Assembly: GCA_963797535.1 (NCBI GenBank)
Contig: CAWCPQ010000001.1
Location: forward strand, 868,001-932,000
From: JAWWOL01 sp963797535
GTDB lineage: Bacteria > Actinomycetota > Actinomycetes > JAWWOL01
Direction of reading: 5' to 3'
DNA length: 64,000 bases
The notes under the pieces are model-generated. The model saw only the letters and a program-made list of their open reading frames with translations, did not search any database and was not told where the DNA came from. Position 1 is the stretch's first letter; each line of letters opens with the position of its first letter. Both the position numbers and the translations under genes were made by a program. This document shows, piece by piece, positions 45,106 to 53,788 of the stretch.

Positions 45106-46390
45106 TCCCGAGGCCGCGACGCCCGGTCTCGTTGAGCTGGTCGGGCTGGAACCGGTTGGGCCAGGACCGCTCGTAGTTCTCGGCCGGAAAGTCGCTGGGG
45201 CTGGACCCGGTGAGAAATGCCTCGCGGACGCTGGACGAGTAGCGCTCGTTACGTGGGCACCAGGGCGCAGCGGGGATGTACATCACGTTCCCCCAGCCTT
45301 GCTGGTCCTCGACGGGGGCAACACTGTGGATCATGTCGGCGTGCCACCACACCGTGTCGCCGGCCCGGACGTCCGGAATCCCACTGAGCGCCTCCATCAA
45401 CAGGGGGTGCCACGTCTCGTTCGCAGGAAAGGTCTGACTGACCGTGACCCCGCACATGTCCTGCTCGGGGACGTCCGACAGCAGTGGCCGCAGGAGCAGG
45501 TAGCCCATCGCCTCCGGGATCGGCACCGTGTGCAGCACCCCTTGGTCATGGGCCATGTCCGACAGCGCCGTCCAGCCCTGGAAGGTGCGAAATGCCGAGC
45601 ACATGGTGGTGCCGGGGTATTGCGGGCCAGCCGTGCGGTGCGCGGCGTCCCACGGGTCGTACTGCTCGACCGTTCCGTCGAACAAGTGACGGAACGCCCG
45701 TTGGTAGTCCTGTGTCATCCACAGGTCGAGCGTCCCGGGGTCCAGGTGCGTGCCCAGGCCGCCCGAGGTGACACCCGGCGGCCGTCGACGGATGCGGTCG
45801 GGATAGAGCGAGTCCCGGTCCGGGTCGAACCACTGCACCCCGTCGGACTCGTTGCTCCACTGGCGGTTCAGGAAGGCCTGTACGCGGGACATCCGGTCAC
45901 TTTGCCGAGCCTGCATCTGGGCCGATGACCAGTAGACGGGATAGATCTCGGGCTTGGAGCCCACGGTGCCGAAGAAGTCGTCCCCCGGTCCGCGGTAGTT
46001 CTCGAAGAACGCGTTGCTCTCGACGTAGTCGCTGATGTCCTTGTCCCAGGCCAGCGCCTGATCCCGCTCGAAGTTGCCGCGTACGACCAGACAACCCCTC
46101 GTGCGCAGCAAGTCCAGCTGCTCGCGCGACACCGTGCCGGCAGCGATGTCGGCGTAGTCGATGACCGGCCACCCCGTCTCCCCTCGCTCCTTGGCCGCGA
46201 CGATCTCCTCGACCCGTGCACGCACGCGAGCCTCGATGACCCCGAAAACCTCGTCGACCGTCCGGCCGGATGCTTCGATTCGGGCACGGAGGGCAGCTTT
46301 GATCTCCGCGATGGCAGCAGGGAGGTCGGTCGGAGTGGTCTCCCAGTGCGGCAGGGCCGAGATCGGGGCAGCGACGGAGGGGGCGGACAC
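45098..46390 (-). CDS. DUF1479 family protein (YbiU-like, Fe(II)/2-oxoglutarate oxygenase fold)
   Basis: The 430-residue protein starts at a GTG with GGAGA seven bases upstream and matches DUF1479 (E. coli YbiU). Signature stretches are ARTRVEEIV-like helices, RGCLVVRGNFERDQALAWDK, GGLGTHLDPGTLDLWMTQDY with the likely metal-binding HxD, and WWHADMIHSVAPVEDQQGWG with the distal His. The catalytic substrate is unknown. It is divergent from the ROK regulator, and two similar palindromic sites lie between them, so ROK control is likely. Confidence 0.88.
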   Translation of the reverse strand: MSAPSVAAPISALPHWETTPTDLPAAIAEIKAALRARIEASGRTVDEVFGVIEARVRARVEEIVAAKERGETGWPVIDYADIAAGTVSREQLDLLRTRGCLVVRGNFERDQALAWDKDISDYVESNAFFENYRGPGDDFFGTVGSKPEIYPVYWSSAQMQARQSDRMSRVQAFLNRQWSNESDGVQWFDPDRDSLYPDRIRRRPPGVTSGGLGTHLDPGTLDLWMTQDYQRAFRHLFDGTVEQYDPWDAAHRTAGPQYPGTTMCSAFRTFQGWTALSDMAHDQGVLHTVPIPEAMGYLLLRPLLSDVPEQDMCGVTVSQTFPANETWHPLLMEALSGIPDVRAGDTVWWHADMIHSVAPVEDQQGWGNVMYIPAAPWCPRNERYSSSVREAFLTGSSPSDFPAENYERSWPNRFQPDQLNETGRRGLGIV

Positions 46391-46399
46391 AGTCGTCTC

Positions 46400-46424
46400 C
46401 TTTAGTGAGGAATCCTTACCAAAG
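46400..46424. promoter_or_regulatory. ROK-type operator 1
   Basis: CTTTAGTGAGGAATCC followed by TTACCAAAG: a near-palindrome (GTGAGGA / TCCTTAC). It lies directly upstream of the DUF1479 start and is similar to the second site at 46446-46470. Confidence 0.6.
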
Positions 46425-46445
46425 ACACGTTAGCCGCCTTGCGCT

Positions 46446-46470
46446 CTTTAGGCAAGACTCCTGACTAGAA
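46446..46470. promoter_or_regulatory. ROK-type operator 2, overlapping the ROK promoter
   Basis: CTTTAGGCAAGACTCC followed by TGACTAGAA: about 17 of 25 positions match operator 1 in the same orientation. It covers the -10 hexamer of the ROK gene (46466-46471), so autoregulation is likely. Confidence 0.6.
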
Positions 46471-46471
46471 T
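46466..46471 (+). promoter_or_regulatory. -10 hexamer TAGAAT for leaderless ROK gene
   Basis: TAGAAT followed by six bases (CATGCC) and the GTG at 46478. Confidence 0.55.
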
Positions 46472-46477
46472 CATGCC

Positions 46478-47662
46478 GTGCCCACTCCCAAGCCGTCTCT
46501 GGCCCTGTTGCGCTCGATGTCCGATGAGCGCGTGCTGGCTGCGGTCATGGACGCCGGGCGGCAGACGAGGGCCGAGCTCGCCGCCCGCACCGGGCTCTCC
46601 AAGCCAACGGTGTCGGAGAGCGTGAGGCGTCTCACCGAGGCGGAGGTCCTTTGCGACACGGGTGAACGGACCACCGGCCGCGGCCGCAGCGGCCTGTACT
46701 ACGCGCTGGCCCCCTCGGTGGGGCATGCCCTGGTGGTGAGCATCGCTCCCGGTCTGGCGGTAGCGGAAACGGTCGACGCGTACGGCACTGTCGCCAATCG
46801 CGCGACCGAGCTGATCGGCCGGCCGGCACGACCGGCCGAGGTCGAGCGGGCCATGGTCCACGCAGCCGAGACGGTCACGGCTGGCAAGCCCGTCCGGCTC
46901 GCTGTCGTCAGCGCCGCGGACCCGGTCGAACGGGCTACGGGCCGACTCGTCCAGCTGCCCGATGCCCCGTTCCTGCTCGGGGAGCTGTCCCCCGTTGACG
47001 CTCTGTCCGGTTTGGTCTCCGGCCCGGTGACGGTCGACAACGACGTGAACTGGGCCGCTCGGGCCGAGCGCGAAACGCGAGATCGTGCTGAGGCGGATGA
47101 CTTCCTGTATCTCTACCTGGGAGAGGGTCTCGGCATGGCCATCGTGAGCGACGGCGAGGTGCGGCGAGGTCACGTCGGCTTCGCCGGTGAGATCGCGCAC
47201 GTCCTCACGTCCGGGCCCGGCGGTCGATCCACCACCTTTACCGAGGTGTTCCAGACGCTGGCCTTGCGGCTGCCCGGCTCGACCGCCATCGACGTTGCTG
47301 CGCTGCTTGCCGTCGTACGGCGTACGGATGCTCCCGCCCGCCGTATTCGCCGGGACATCGGCCGGGCAGTCGCCGGCATCCTCTCCGGTGCCGTCGCCAT
47401 GGTGGACCCGGCCCTGATCGTCATCGGCGGCCCGTGGGGTGGCGAACCGACTGTGCTCGAGGACATCGACGAGGAGCTGCGGGCGTTGGCGCGTCATGCG
47501 CCGCTGGACGCCGCCCGTTCAGCGACGGACGCGCCTCACGTCGGGGCCCGCATGACCGCCGTTGCCAACCTCAGGGCAACCATCACGGCCGGCGCGGCAG
47601 TCCCCACCGCTCGACACCTCGATAGTGAGCAGGTGGCTGGGCCGCCCAGCAGCGACGGGTAA
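46478..47662 (+). CDS. ROK family transcriptional regulator
   Basis: The 394-residue protein has an N-terminal winged helix (LAARTGLSKPTVSESVRRLT, then EAEVLCDTGER) and a ROK sugar-kinase-like domain (TVDNDVNWAARAERETRDRA, GEGLGMAIVSDGEVRRGHVG, then FAGEIAHVLTSG). The usual zinc-binding Cys cluster of ROK proteins is missing: the segment after GEIAHV runs SGPGGRSTTF with no Cys. It is divergent from the DUF1479-GDPD operon and followed nine bases later by an HxlR gene. It probably represses its divergent neighbours and itself. Confidence 0.87.
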   Translation: MPTPKPSLALLRSMSDERVLAAVMDAGRQTRAELAARTGLSKPTVSESVRRLTEAEVLCDTGERTTGRGRSGLYYALAPSVGHALVVSIAPGLAVAETVDAYGTVANRATELIGRPARPAEVERAMVHAAETVTAGKPVRLAVVSAADPVERATGRLVQLPDAPFLLGELSPVDALSGLVSGPVTVDNDVNWAARAERETRDRAEADDFLYLYLGEGLGMAIVSDGEVRRGHVGFAGEIAHVLTSGPGGRSTTFTEVFQTLALRLPGSTAIDVAALLAVVRRTDAPARRIRRDIGRAVAGILSGAVAMVDPALIVIGGPWGGEPTVLEDIDEELRALARHAPLDAARSATDAPHVGARMTAVANLRATITAGAAVPTARHLDSEQVAGPPSSDG

Positions 47663-47671
47663 GACTGGCTC

Positions 47672-48022
47672 ATGGACGGACACAACATCCTGCTCACCGA
47701 CTGCCCGGCCCGTACGACGCTGGAAATCGTCTCGGGCACCTGGTCCGTGGTGGTGATCTATGCCTTGCGCGACAAGCCACTGCGCTTCTCCGAGCTGGCC
47801 GCAGCGATCGGCGGCATCAGCAACAAGGTGCTCACCCAGACCCTGCGACGACTGGAGGCCCACAGCATCATTGCTCGGGAGCGTGACGTCGACGGCACTG
47901 TTCGCTACGCCATGACCGCGCTGGGCCTCACGCTGCGGGGACCGGTCGCTGCGTTGGCCGAGTGGGCCCACACGAACGCAGAAGCCGTGGCTGACGCGAG
48001 AGATTCGCTAGCGCGAGCGTAG
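47672..48022 (+). CDS. HxlR family transcriptional regulator
   Basis: The 116-residue protein is a typical HxlR winged helix: CPARTTLEIVSGTWSVVVIY, LRFSELAAAIGGISNKVLTQ, TLRRLEAHSIIARERDVDGT and VRYAMTALGLTLRGPVAALA. Members sense aldehydes, quinones or redox state; many carry a reactive Cys near the start, here Cys11. It lies nine bases after the ROK gene and ahead of an SDR gene that it may control. Confidence 0.88.
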   Translation: MDGHNILLTDCPARTTLEIVSGTWSVVVIYALRDKPLRFSELAAAIGGISNKVLTQTLRRLEAHSIIARERDVDGTVRYAMTALGLTLRGPVAALAEWAHTNAEAVADARDSLARA

Positions 48023-48090
48023 GCACCCCGAGGTAACCGGGGCCGGGTTAGCGTCGGTCAGGTCCCGACACGACCAGGAGGTTGAACCCT

Positions 48091-48858
48091 ATGACAGTCG
48101 CCCCCGACTCCCCCAGCCAGACTGCTGGACCGGCGCTGACAAACCGCGTGGCGCTGGTCACCGGTGCCTTCGGTGGTATCGGAACGGCGCTGGTGGCTCG
48201 GCTACTGGCGGCAGGCGCAACGGTCGTCGCCACCACCCGCCAACACAATCCACCTCTGCCCGACGGGCTCGCGGCAGGCGCTCGTTCGCGGCTGCAGCTG
48301 CTGCGCGCCGACATGGCCGACCTCGACGCCGTGGCCGAACTGGTTCCGAGGGTCGAGAGAGAGCACGGGGCTCTCGATCTGCTGCTGCCCAACGCCGGCG
48401 TAGCCGAGGTCCGTAGCCTCGAGGACGTGTCTCTGTCCGAGTGGCAACGGGCCCTCGACGTCAACCTGACGGCGCCTTTCCTGCTCAGCCGGGCGGCCAT
48501 TCCCGGAATGCGCGAGCGCGGCTTCGGTCGGATCTTGTTCACCTCGAGTGCTGCTGCCTATGTCGGTGGTTTCGTGGGGCCGCACTACGCATCATCCAAA
48601 GCCGGGCTGCACGGCCTCGTCCATTTCCTCTCCAGCCGGGTCGCCGCGCACGGAGTGACCGCCAACGCCATCGCACCCGCACTGATCGAGAACACCGCCA
48701 TGATCGACGGCCTGCCAGCGGGAGGCCCCCGTCCCAGTGTGCCGGTTGGTCGCTTCGGACGCCCGGAGGAGGTGGCAGACCTTGCCCTTGCCGTGCTCGA
48801 GAATGCTTACCTCACCGGACAAGTGCTTCTGCTCGATGGTGGGCTGCATCCGACCTGA
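48091..48858 (+). CDS. Short-chain dehydrogenase/reductase
   Basis: The 255-residue protein has the SDR fold: cofactor loop VTGAFGGIGTALVARLLAAG, the NAGV segment in LLLPNAGVAEVRS, and the catalytic Ser-Tyr-Lys in LFTSSAAAYVGG and HYASSKAGLHGL. It ends TGQVLLLDGGLHPT, usual for classical SDRs. The ATG at 48091 has AGGAGG nine bases upstream. The substrate is unknown. A bidirectional hairpin terminator follows at 48895-48914. Confidence 0.88.
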   Translation: MTVAPDSPSQTAGPALTNRVALVTGAFGGIGTALVARLLAAGATVVATTRQHNPPLPDGLAAGARSRLQLLRADMADLDAVAELVPRVEREHGALDLLLPNAGVAEVRSLEDVSLSEWQRALDVNLTAPFLLSRAAIPGMRERGFGRILFTSSAAAYVGGFVGPHYASSKAGLHGLVHFLSSRVAAHGVTANAIAPALIENTAMIDGLPAGGPRPSVPVGRFGRPEEVADLALAVLENAYLTGQVLLLDGGLHPT

Positions 48859-48894
48859 GGCTTCCCGACCAGCAGCCGGTCCGGGACAACAAAA

Positions 48895-48914
48895 AAGGGA
48901 GCCGCAGCTCCCTT
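48895..48914. terminator. Hairpin terminator after the SDR gene
   Basis: AAGGGAGC, loop CGCA, GCTCCCTT: a perfect 8-bp stem. It is preceded by a run of A (48891-48896), with few U after it. It likely isolates the SDR transcript from the helicase promoter beyond. Confidence 0.65.
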
Positions 48915-48937
48915 CCACTTTCAATCTATAGCGCGCA

Positions 48938-48960
48938 GGGGGACTTGCGTCAAGACCGGG
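48938..48960. promoter_or_regulatory. Rifamycin-associated-element-like palindrome ahead of the HelD/HelR gene
   Basis: The core CTTGCGTCAAG (48944-48954) is flanked by GGGGGA and ACCGGG. As I recall it, the published RAE has core CTTGCGGCAAG with GGGG and GCCC flanks, so 10 of 11 core bases match. TTGCGT here may serve as the -35, with CAGAAT (48970-48975) 18 bases on as the -10. Confidence 0.7.
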
Positions 48961-49052
48961 TGCATGAGGCAGAATCGGCGATCGAACCCGTACTTCGCCG
49001 AATTTGCTGGGGGTAAAGAATTGCTGGCACAGCCCGAATTGATACCGCAGTC

Positions 49053-51200
49053 GTGAGCCGTACCCCAACGTCTGCATTCGATCTTCCGGAGCACCTCTCC
49101 CCCAAGGCCGTCCCGCAGCTGATCGCTGCGGACGAGCGGCACTTCGAGGCGATTGCCGATTGCCTCACCGAGTCGGTGACCGACCTGTCCGACCGTCTCG
49201 AGGCACTGCGCAGAGCCCCTGGTGGCGCTGGTCAAGCGGCGATGGACCGGGACCTGGAGATCCACCGCCTGGCCAGTCGCCTGCGCACCCTGCGCCGTTT
49301 CGGGCTGGACCTGTGCCTCGGGCACATGGTCGGTGCGGACGACTCAGAGCCGCAGTACATCGGGCGACTGGGGCTGACGGACCGCACCGGCGAGCACCTG
49401 CTGCTCGACTGGCGCTCCCCCGCCGCTGAGCCGTTCTTCGGCGCGACCCACGCCAACCCGATGGGCCTGTCCAGCCGCCGTCGATACCGGTGGAGCCAAG
49501 GGCGGATCAGCGACTACTGGGACGAGGTTTTCACCCCCGACGGGTTCGAGGGTCATGCCGCAGCCCTCGATGATCAGTCCGCTTTCATCGCCAGTCTCGG
49601 CAGCAACAGGTCCAGCCGGATGCGCGACGTACTCGGCACCATCGCGTCCGACCAGGACGCCATCATCCGGGCCGGCGCACACGGACCGCTCGTCGTCGAC
49701 GGCGGGCCGGGCACGGGTAAGACCGTCGTCGCCCTGCACCGCACGGCCTACCTGCTCTACGCCGATCCGCACGTCGGTCACCACCGCGGCAACGTACTGT
49801 TCGTCGGTCCGCACCAGCCCTACCTGGCCTACGTGGGCGATGTGCTCCCGAGCCTGGGCGAGGAGGGCGTACAGACCTGCACCATCCGCGACCTGGTGGC
49901 TGAGGGACCCGCCGCGGGGGTCGAGCCCAACCCCCGGGCGGCCACCCTCAAGTCGTCAGCGGCACTCGTGGAGGCGATCGAGGCAGCCGTCGGCTTCTAC
50001 GAGGAACCGCCCAGCAAGGGGATGGCGGTCACCGCGCACTGGTCCGACATCTGGCTAAGCGCGGACGACTGGCACGAGGCGTTCCAGGCCGCCGAACCAG
50101 GGACGCCGCATAACGAGGCGCGCGACCTGATCTGGGAGGAGCTGGTCGCGATCCTGATCGACAAGGACGATGCGGAGACACCGGCTCACCTGCTCCGAAA
50201 GTCCCTGCTGCAGAACGAGGAGCTGCTCACCACGCTCAACCGCGCCTGGCCACTCCTGGAAGCGGCCGACCTCGTCAGCGACCTCTGGTCGGTGCCCGCG
50301 TACCTGCGCAAGTGCGCTCCCTGGCTCAGTTCCGACGATGTCACAGCCCTGCAGCGCAAGGACTCTCGGTCCTGGACCGTGTCCGACCTGCCCCTGCTGG
50401 ACGCCGCCCGCCAGCGCCTGGGCGACCCGGAGACGTCACGACGGCGCCGTCGCCACGAGGCCGCGATCGTCGCCGAGCGGGAGCAGATGTCGATGGTCGT
50501 CGACCACCTGATCGCGGCCGACGACTCCGAGATGCTGGTGATGTCGATGCTGCGCGGCGACGACCTCCGGAACGCGTTGATCGACGAGACGGCGGTGACC
50601 ACTGCGGACCCGGACCTGCTCGCCGGCCCGTTCGCGCACATTGTGGTGGATGAGGCCCAGGAGCTGACCGACGCCGAATGGCAGATGCTGCTGCTGCGCT
50701 GCCCGTCCAGGAGCTTCACCATCGTCGGGGACCGCGCCCAGGCTCGGCACGGCTTCATTGAGTCGTGGCCGGAACGACTCGAGAGGGTCGGCCTTGACCG
50801 GATAAACGTGGCCTCGTTGAACATCAACTACCGGACGCCGCAAGAAGTCATGGCCGAGGCCGAACCGGTCATCCTGGCAGCACTCCCCGACGCGAACGTG
50901 CCCACCTCGATCCGCAGCAACGGGTTGCCCGTCATCCATGCTGCCGTGACGGAGCTGGGCTCGATCCTCGAGCGATGGCTCGCCGCGCACACGGACGGGA
51001 TTGCGTGCGTGATCGGCGATCCCACGTTCCAGGGGACGTCCCGCGTTCGGTCGCTGACGCCCGAGCTGGCGAAGGGCCTCGAGTTCGATCTGGTCGTCCT
51101 GGTTGACCCGCAGAACTACGGGACCGGCATCGAGGGCGCCGTGGACCGCTATGTCGCCATGACCAGGGCCACCCAGCAGCTGGTGATCCTCACCGGCTAA
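49053..51200 (+). CDS. helR: HelD/HelR-type RNA polymerase-associated helicase
   Basis: The 715-residue protein is a superfamily 1 helicase of the HelD group, which frees stalled RNA polymerase; the HelR subclass also displaces bound rifamycins. Motifs: the N-terminal coiled region with RLASRLRTLRRFGLDLCLGH, Walker A GGPGTGKTVVALHR (residues 217-230), Walker B DEAQELTDAEWQ, GDRAQARHG, NYRTPQEVMAEAEP, GLEFDLVVLVDPQ and YVAMTRATQQLVIL. The RAE-like element upstream favours HelR. The GTG start has no clear ribosome-binding site. Confidence 0.87.
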   Translation: MSRTPTSAFDLPEHLSPKAVPQLIAADERHFEAIADCLTESVTDLSDRLEALRRAPGGAGQAAMDRDLEIHRLASRLRTLRRFGLDLCLGHMVGADDSEPQYIGRLGLTDRTGEHLLLDWRSPAAEPFFGATHANPMGLSSRRRYRWSQGRISDYWDEVFTPDGFEGHAAALDDQSAFIASLGSNRSSRMRDVLGTIASDQDAIIRAGAHGPLVVDGGPGTGKTVVALHRTAYLLYADPHVGHHRGNVLFVGPHQPYLAYVGDVLPSLGEEGVQTCTIRDLVAEGPAAGVEPNPRAATLKSSAALVEAIEAAVGFYEEPPSKGMAVTAHWSDIWLSADDWHEAFQAAEPGTPHNEARDLIWEELVAILIDKDDAETPAHLLRKSLLQNEELLTTLNRAWPLLEAADLVSDLWSVPAYLRKCAPWLSSDDVTALQRKDSRSWTVSDLPLLDAARQRLGDPETSRRRRRHEAAIVAEREQMSMVVDHLIAADDSEMLVMSMLRGDDLRNALIDETAVTTADPDLLAGPFAHIVVDEAQELTDAEWQMLLLRCPSRSFTIVGDRAQARHGFIESWPERLERVGLDRINVASLNINYRTPQEVMAEAEPVILAALPDANVPTSIRSNGLPVIHAAVTELGSILERWLAAHTDGIACVIGDPTFQGTSRVRSLTPELAKGLEFDLVVLVDPQNYGTGIEGAVDRYVAMTRATQQLVILTG

Positions 51201-51340
51201 TGACCCCGGCCGACCCCCGCCGGCCTCGTCGACATGACAACGGCGGTGAGGGGTACTCCAGAACCCGGACCGTCACACCCTCCCCCGCGCGCCCGATCGG
51301 CGGTTGGATGTGTACGGGGGCTACCCGACGGGAGTTGACC

Positions 51341-52327
51341 ATGGACAAGCGCACCTTGGGACAGGGCCTCGAGGTCTCGGCCATCGGCCTGGGCTGCATG
51401 GGGATGAGCCAGAGCTACGGACCCAACCCCGGCGACCGCGACGAGATGATCGCGTTCATCCGTGCCGCGGTTGACCGCGGCGTGACGTTCTTCGACACGG
51501 CCGAGGTGTATGGGCCGTTCGTCAACGAGGAGCTGGTCGGCGAGGCGCTGGCACCGGTCCGCGACCAGGTCGTCATCGCCACCAAGTTCGGCTTCCGCTA
51601 CGAGGACGGCAAGTCGGCCGGCGTCTCCAGCAAGCCGGACAACATCCGACGGGCGGTCGACGGCTCACTCGAGCGCCTGGGCGTTGACATGATCGACCTG
51701 TACTACCAGCACCGCGTCGACCCGGACGTCCCGATCGAGGACGTCGCCGGCACCGTCAAGGAGCTGATCGCCGACGGCAAGGTCAAGCACTTCGGCATGT
51801 CCGAGGCGGCCGCCGCGACGATCCGGCGCGCACACGCCGTCCAGCCCCTCACCGCCGTTCAGAGCGAGTACTCGCTGTGGTGGCGGCGGCCGGAGCTCGA
51901 GGTGCTGCCGGCGCTCGAGGAGCTGAGCATCGGCTTCGTCCCCTTCAGCCCGCTGGGCAAGGGGTTCCTCACCGGCAAGGTCGACGACGCCACCCCCTTG
52001 AGCGCAGGCGACATTCGCACCACGATCCCCCGGTTCACCCCGGAGGCGCGCAAGGCCAACCAGGTGCTGATCGATCTGCTCGCGTCGGTGGCTGCTGCCA
52101 AGCAAGCCACACCTGCCCAGATCGCCATCGCCTGGCTGTTGGCGCAGAAGCCGTGGATCGTGCCGATCCCCGGCACCCGCCGGCTCGAGCGACTGGACGA
52201 GAACCTCGGCGCGGCAAACGTGGAACTCACGCCGGAAGACCTCGCCTCGATCGAGCAGGCTGCCTCGCAGATCGAGGTCGAGGGTGGGCGCTACTCCCCA
52301 CAAGCCGAGGCGATGACCAACCTCTAG
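51341..52327 (+). CDS. Aldo/keto reductase
   Basis: The 328-residue protein has the AKR barrel: GLGCMGMSQSYGPNPGDRDE, FFDTAEVYGPF with the catalytic Asp and Tyr, VVIATKFGFRYEDG with the catalytic Lys, and YYQHRVDPDVPIEDVAGTVK with the active-site His. The NADPH pocket shows in IPGTRRLERLDENLGAANVE. It resembles AKR13-type oxidoreductases that act on aldehydes. The ATG follows GGGAGTTGACC. It converges on the PASTA gene, overlapping it by four bases. Confidence 0.88.
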   Translation: MDKRTLGQGLEVSAIGLGCMGMSQSYGPNPGDRDEMIAFIRAAVDRGVTFFDTAEVYGPFVNEELVGEALAPVRDQVVIATKFGFRYEDGKSAGVSSKPDNIRRAVDGSLERLGVDMIDLYYQHRVDPDVPIEDVAGTVKELIADGKVKHFGMSEAAAATIRRAHAVQPLTAVQSEYSLWWRRPELEVLPALEELSIGFVPFSPLGKGFLTGKVDDATPLSAGDIRTTIPRFTPEARKANQVLIDLLASVAAAKQATPAQIAIAWLLAQKPWIVPIPGTRRLERLDENLGAANVELTPEDLASIEQAASQIEVEGGRYSPQAEAMTNL

Positions 52328-52806
52328 CCGATCGTCAGGGCAATGGTGCAGCGCGATTCAGCAGGGGCGCCCGGCGCAGGGTCCTGACCGATGACCAGGC
52401 CTCGATTGATCCGCTCCGATCGCGCGCCCTCGGTGACGACGGCCCGCAGACTGAAGCCACCCCGAGCTCCCAGCTGCTGCGCCTCGGCCCAGGTCAGCCC
52501 GCGCAGATCCGGCACCTCAACGAGCTCGGGTGCTCTGATGCGCGACAGCCGGGAGCCGTCGGGAGTGCCCAGCCAGCGCAGGACAAGGGCACAGGCGAGT
52601 CCCAGCAACACCGCCCACAGCACGCCGCCGACGGTGGTTCCGTGGCCCACCAGGCGCAGACAGTGCGGGGTGTCCTTGATCCGGCCCAGGCAGCTGTCCC
52701 TCTGAGTACGGACGCCGACGAGTACGCCAAGGCAGATGCCGGTCAGCCAGGGGTGTCGAACGAGAATCCGCGACACCCACAACAGGGCAGCTGTTGACCT
52801 CGACAC
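52324..52806 (-). CDS. Membrane protein with one PASTA domain
   Basis: The 160-residue protein has hydrophobic segments near residues 18-32 and 58-80, then a PASTA domain (VEVPDLRGLTWAEAQQLGAR, VIGQDPAPGAPAESRCTIAL). PASTA domains bind peptidoglycan fragments or beta-lactams in Ser/Thr kinases and penicillin-binding proteins. Here there is neither kinase nor transpeptidase, so it may be a small wall sensor or anchor. The GTG start lies nine bases after the dapA stop; no clear ribosome-binding site is seen. Confidence 0.75.
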   Translation of the reverse strand: MSRSTAALLWVSRILVRHPWLTGICLGVLVGVRTQRDSCLGRIKDTPHCLRLVGHGTTVGGVLWAVLLGLACALVLRWLGTPDGSRLSRIRAPELVEVPDLRGLTWAEAQQLGARGGFSLRAVVTEGARSERINRGLVIGQDPAPGAPAESRCTIALTIG

Positions 52807-52815
52807 AAAGCCGGG

Positions 52816-53727
52816 TCACGTAGCCGCGCGGTCCAGCAGACCGGCCGCCACCAGCGCAGCCCGTACCTCCCGGACCTCGTCCTCACTCGCTGCAGCGTGC
52901 GGCAGGCGCATCGTCGCCGTCGGGATGAGCCCGAGCAGGGCAAGGGAGAGCTTGGAGCGCAGCGCGCCGTTGCCGGAGCCGCAGATGATGTCGATCGCCG
53001 GCAAGGCCGACACGAACGTCTTGCGTGCCCCCACCGCGTCGCCGCTGTCGAACTGCTGGATCACGGTTGCCAAGGAGTCGCCCACCAGGTGCCCGGCCAT
53101 GCTGACCAGGCCAACCGCACCCACGGACAGGAAAGGCAGCAGCATCCCGTCGTCGCCGCTGTAGTAGGCCAGGCCGGTTTCGGAGATCACCCGCAAGGCA
53201 CCTTGTGCGTCGCCGGTCGCGTCCTTGACCGCGACGATGCGGTCATGAGCGGCCAGTCGCCGCAGCGTCTCCGGCGCGTATCGCACGACGGTGCGACCGG
53301 GCACGTCGTACAACATGATCGGCAGGTCGGTCGCCTCGGCCACGGCGACCGTGTGCTGGTAGATGCCCTCCTGCGACGGCCGCGAGTAGTAGGGCGTGAC
53401 GACGAGGAGCCCCTGCGCACCAGCCTCGGCAGCCTGCTCGGCCATGCGTACGGCATGCCTGGTGTCGTTGGACCCGGCACCGGCAAGGACCACGCCCCGG
53501 TCCCCCACCGCTTCGACCACCGCACGGATCAGGTCGGCCTTCTCCGGCGCATGCGTGGTGGGCGCCTCACCGGTCGTGCCGTTGAGGACGACGCCGTCAT
53601 GTCCGTGCTCGATCAGGTGTACGGCCAGGGCGGCGGCGGCAGCGTAGTCGACCGACCCGTCCGCGGTCATCGGGGTGACCATCGCCGTGAGCAGGGAGCC
53701 GAACGGGCGCGCAGAGGAGTCGGGCAT
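52816..53727 (-). CDS. dapA: 4-hydroxy-tetrahydrodipicolinate synthase (DapA)
   Basis: The 303-residue TIM barrel condenses pyruvate with aspartate semialdehyde on the way to lysine and diaminopimelate. The Schiff-base lysine is Lys168 in IVAVKDATGD. Thr51-Thr52 in LNGTTGEAPT, Tyr113 in VTPYYSRP and Tyr140 in MLYDVPGRT complete the proton relay. The ATG at 53727 lies seven bases behind TATTTT, so the mRNA is probably leaderless; the longer frame upstream is not used. Other pyruvate-dependent aldolases share the fold, but the full relay favours DapA. Confidence 0.88.
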   Translation of the reverse strand: MPDSSARPFGSLLTAMVTPMTADGSVDYAAAAALAVHLIEHGHDGVVLNGTTGEAPTTHAPEKADLIRAVVEAVGDRGVVLAGAGSNDTRHAVRMAEQAAEAGAQGLLVVTPYYSRPSQEGIYQHTVAVAEATDLPIMLYDVPGRTVVRYAPETLRRLAAHDRIVAVKDATGDAQGALRVISETGLAYYSGDDGMLLPFLSVGAVGLVSMAGHLVGDSLATVIQQFDSGDAVGARKTFVSALPAIDIICGSGNGALRSKLSLALLGLIPTATMRLPHAAASEDEVREVRAALVAAGLLDRAAT

Positions 53728-53734
53728 GCGGCCA

Positions 53735-53740
53735 AAAATA
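53735..53740 (-). promoter_or_regulatory. -10 hexamer TATTTT for leaderless dapA
   Basis: On the minus strand TATTTT is followed by seven bases (TGGCCGC) and the ATG at 53727. Confidence 0.5.
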
Positions 53741-53788
53741 CCGCGCTCGGGCAGGACTGTTGTCACGGAAGGCGAACGGACAACGCTC

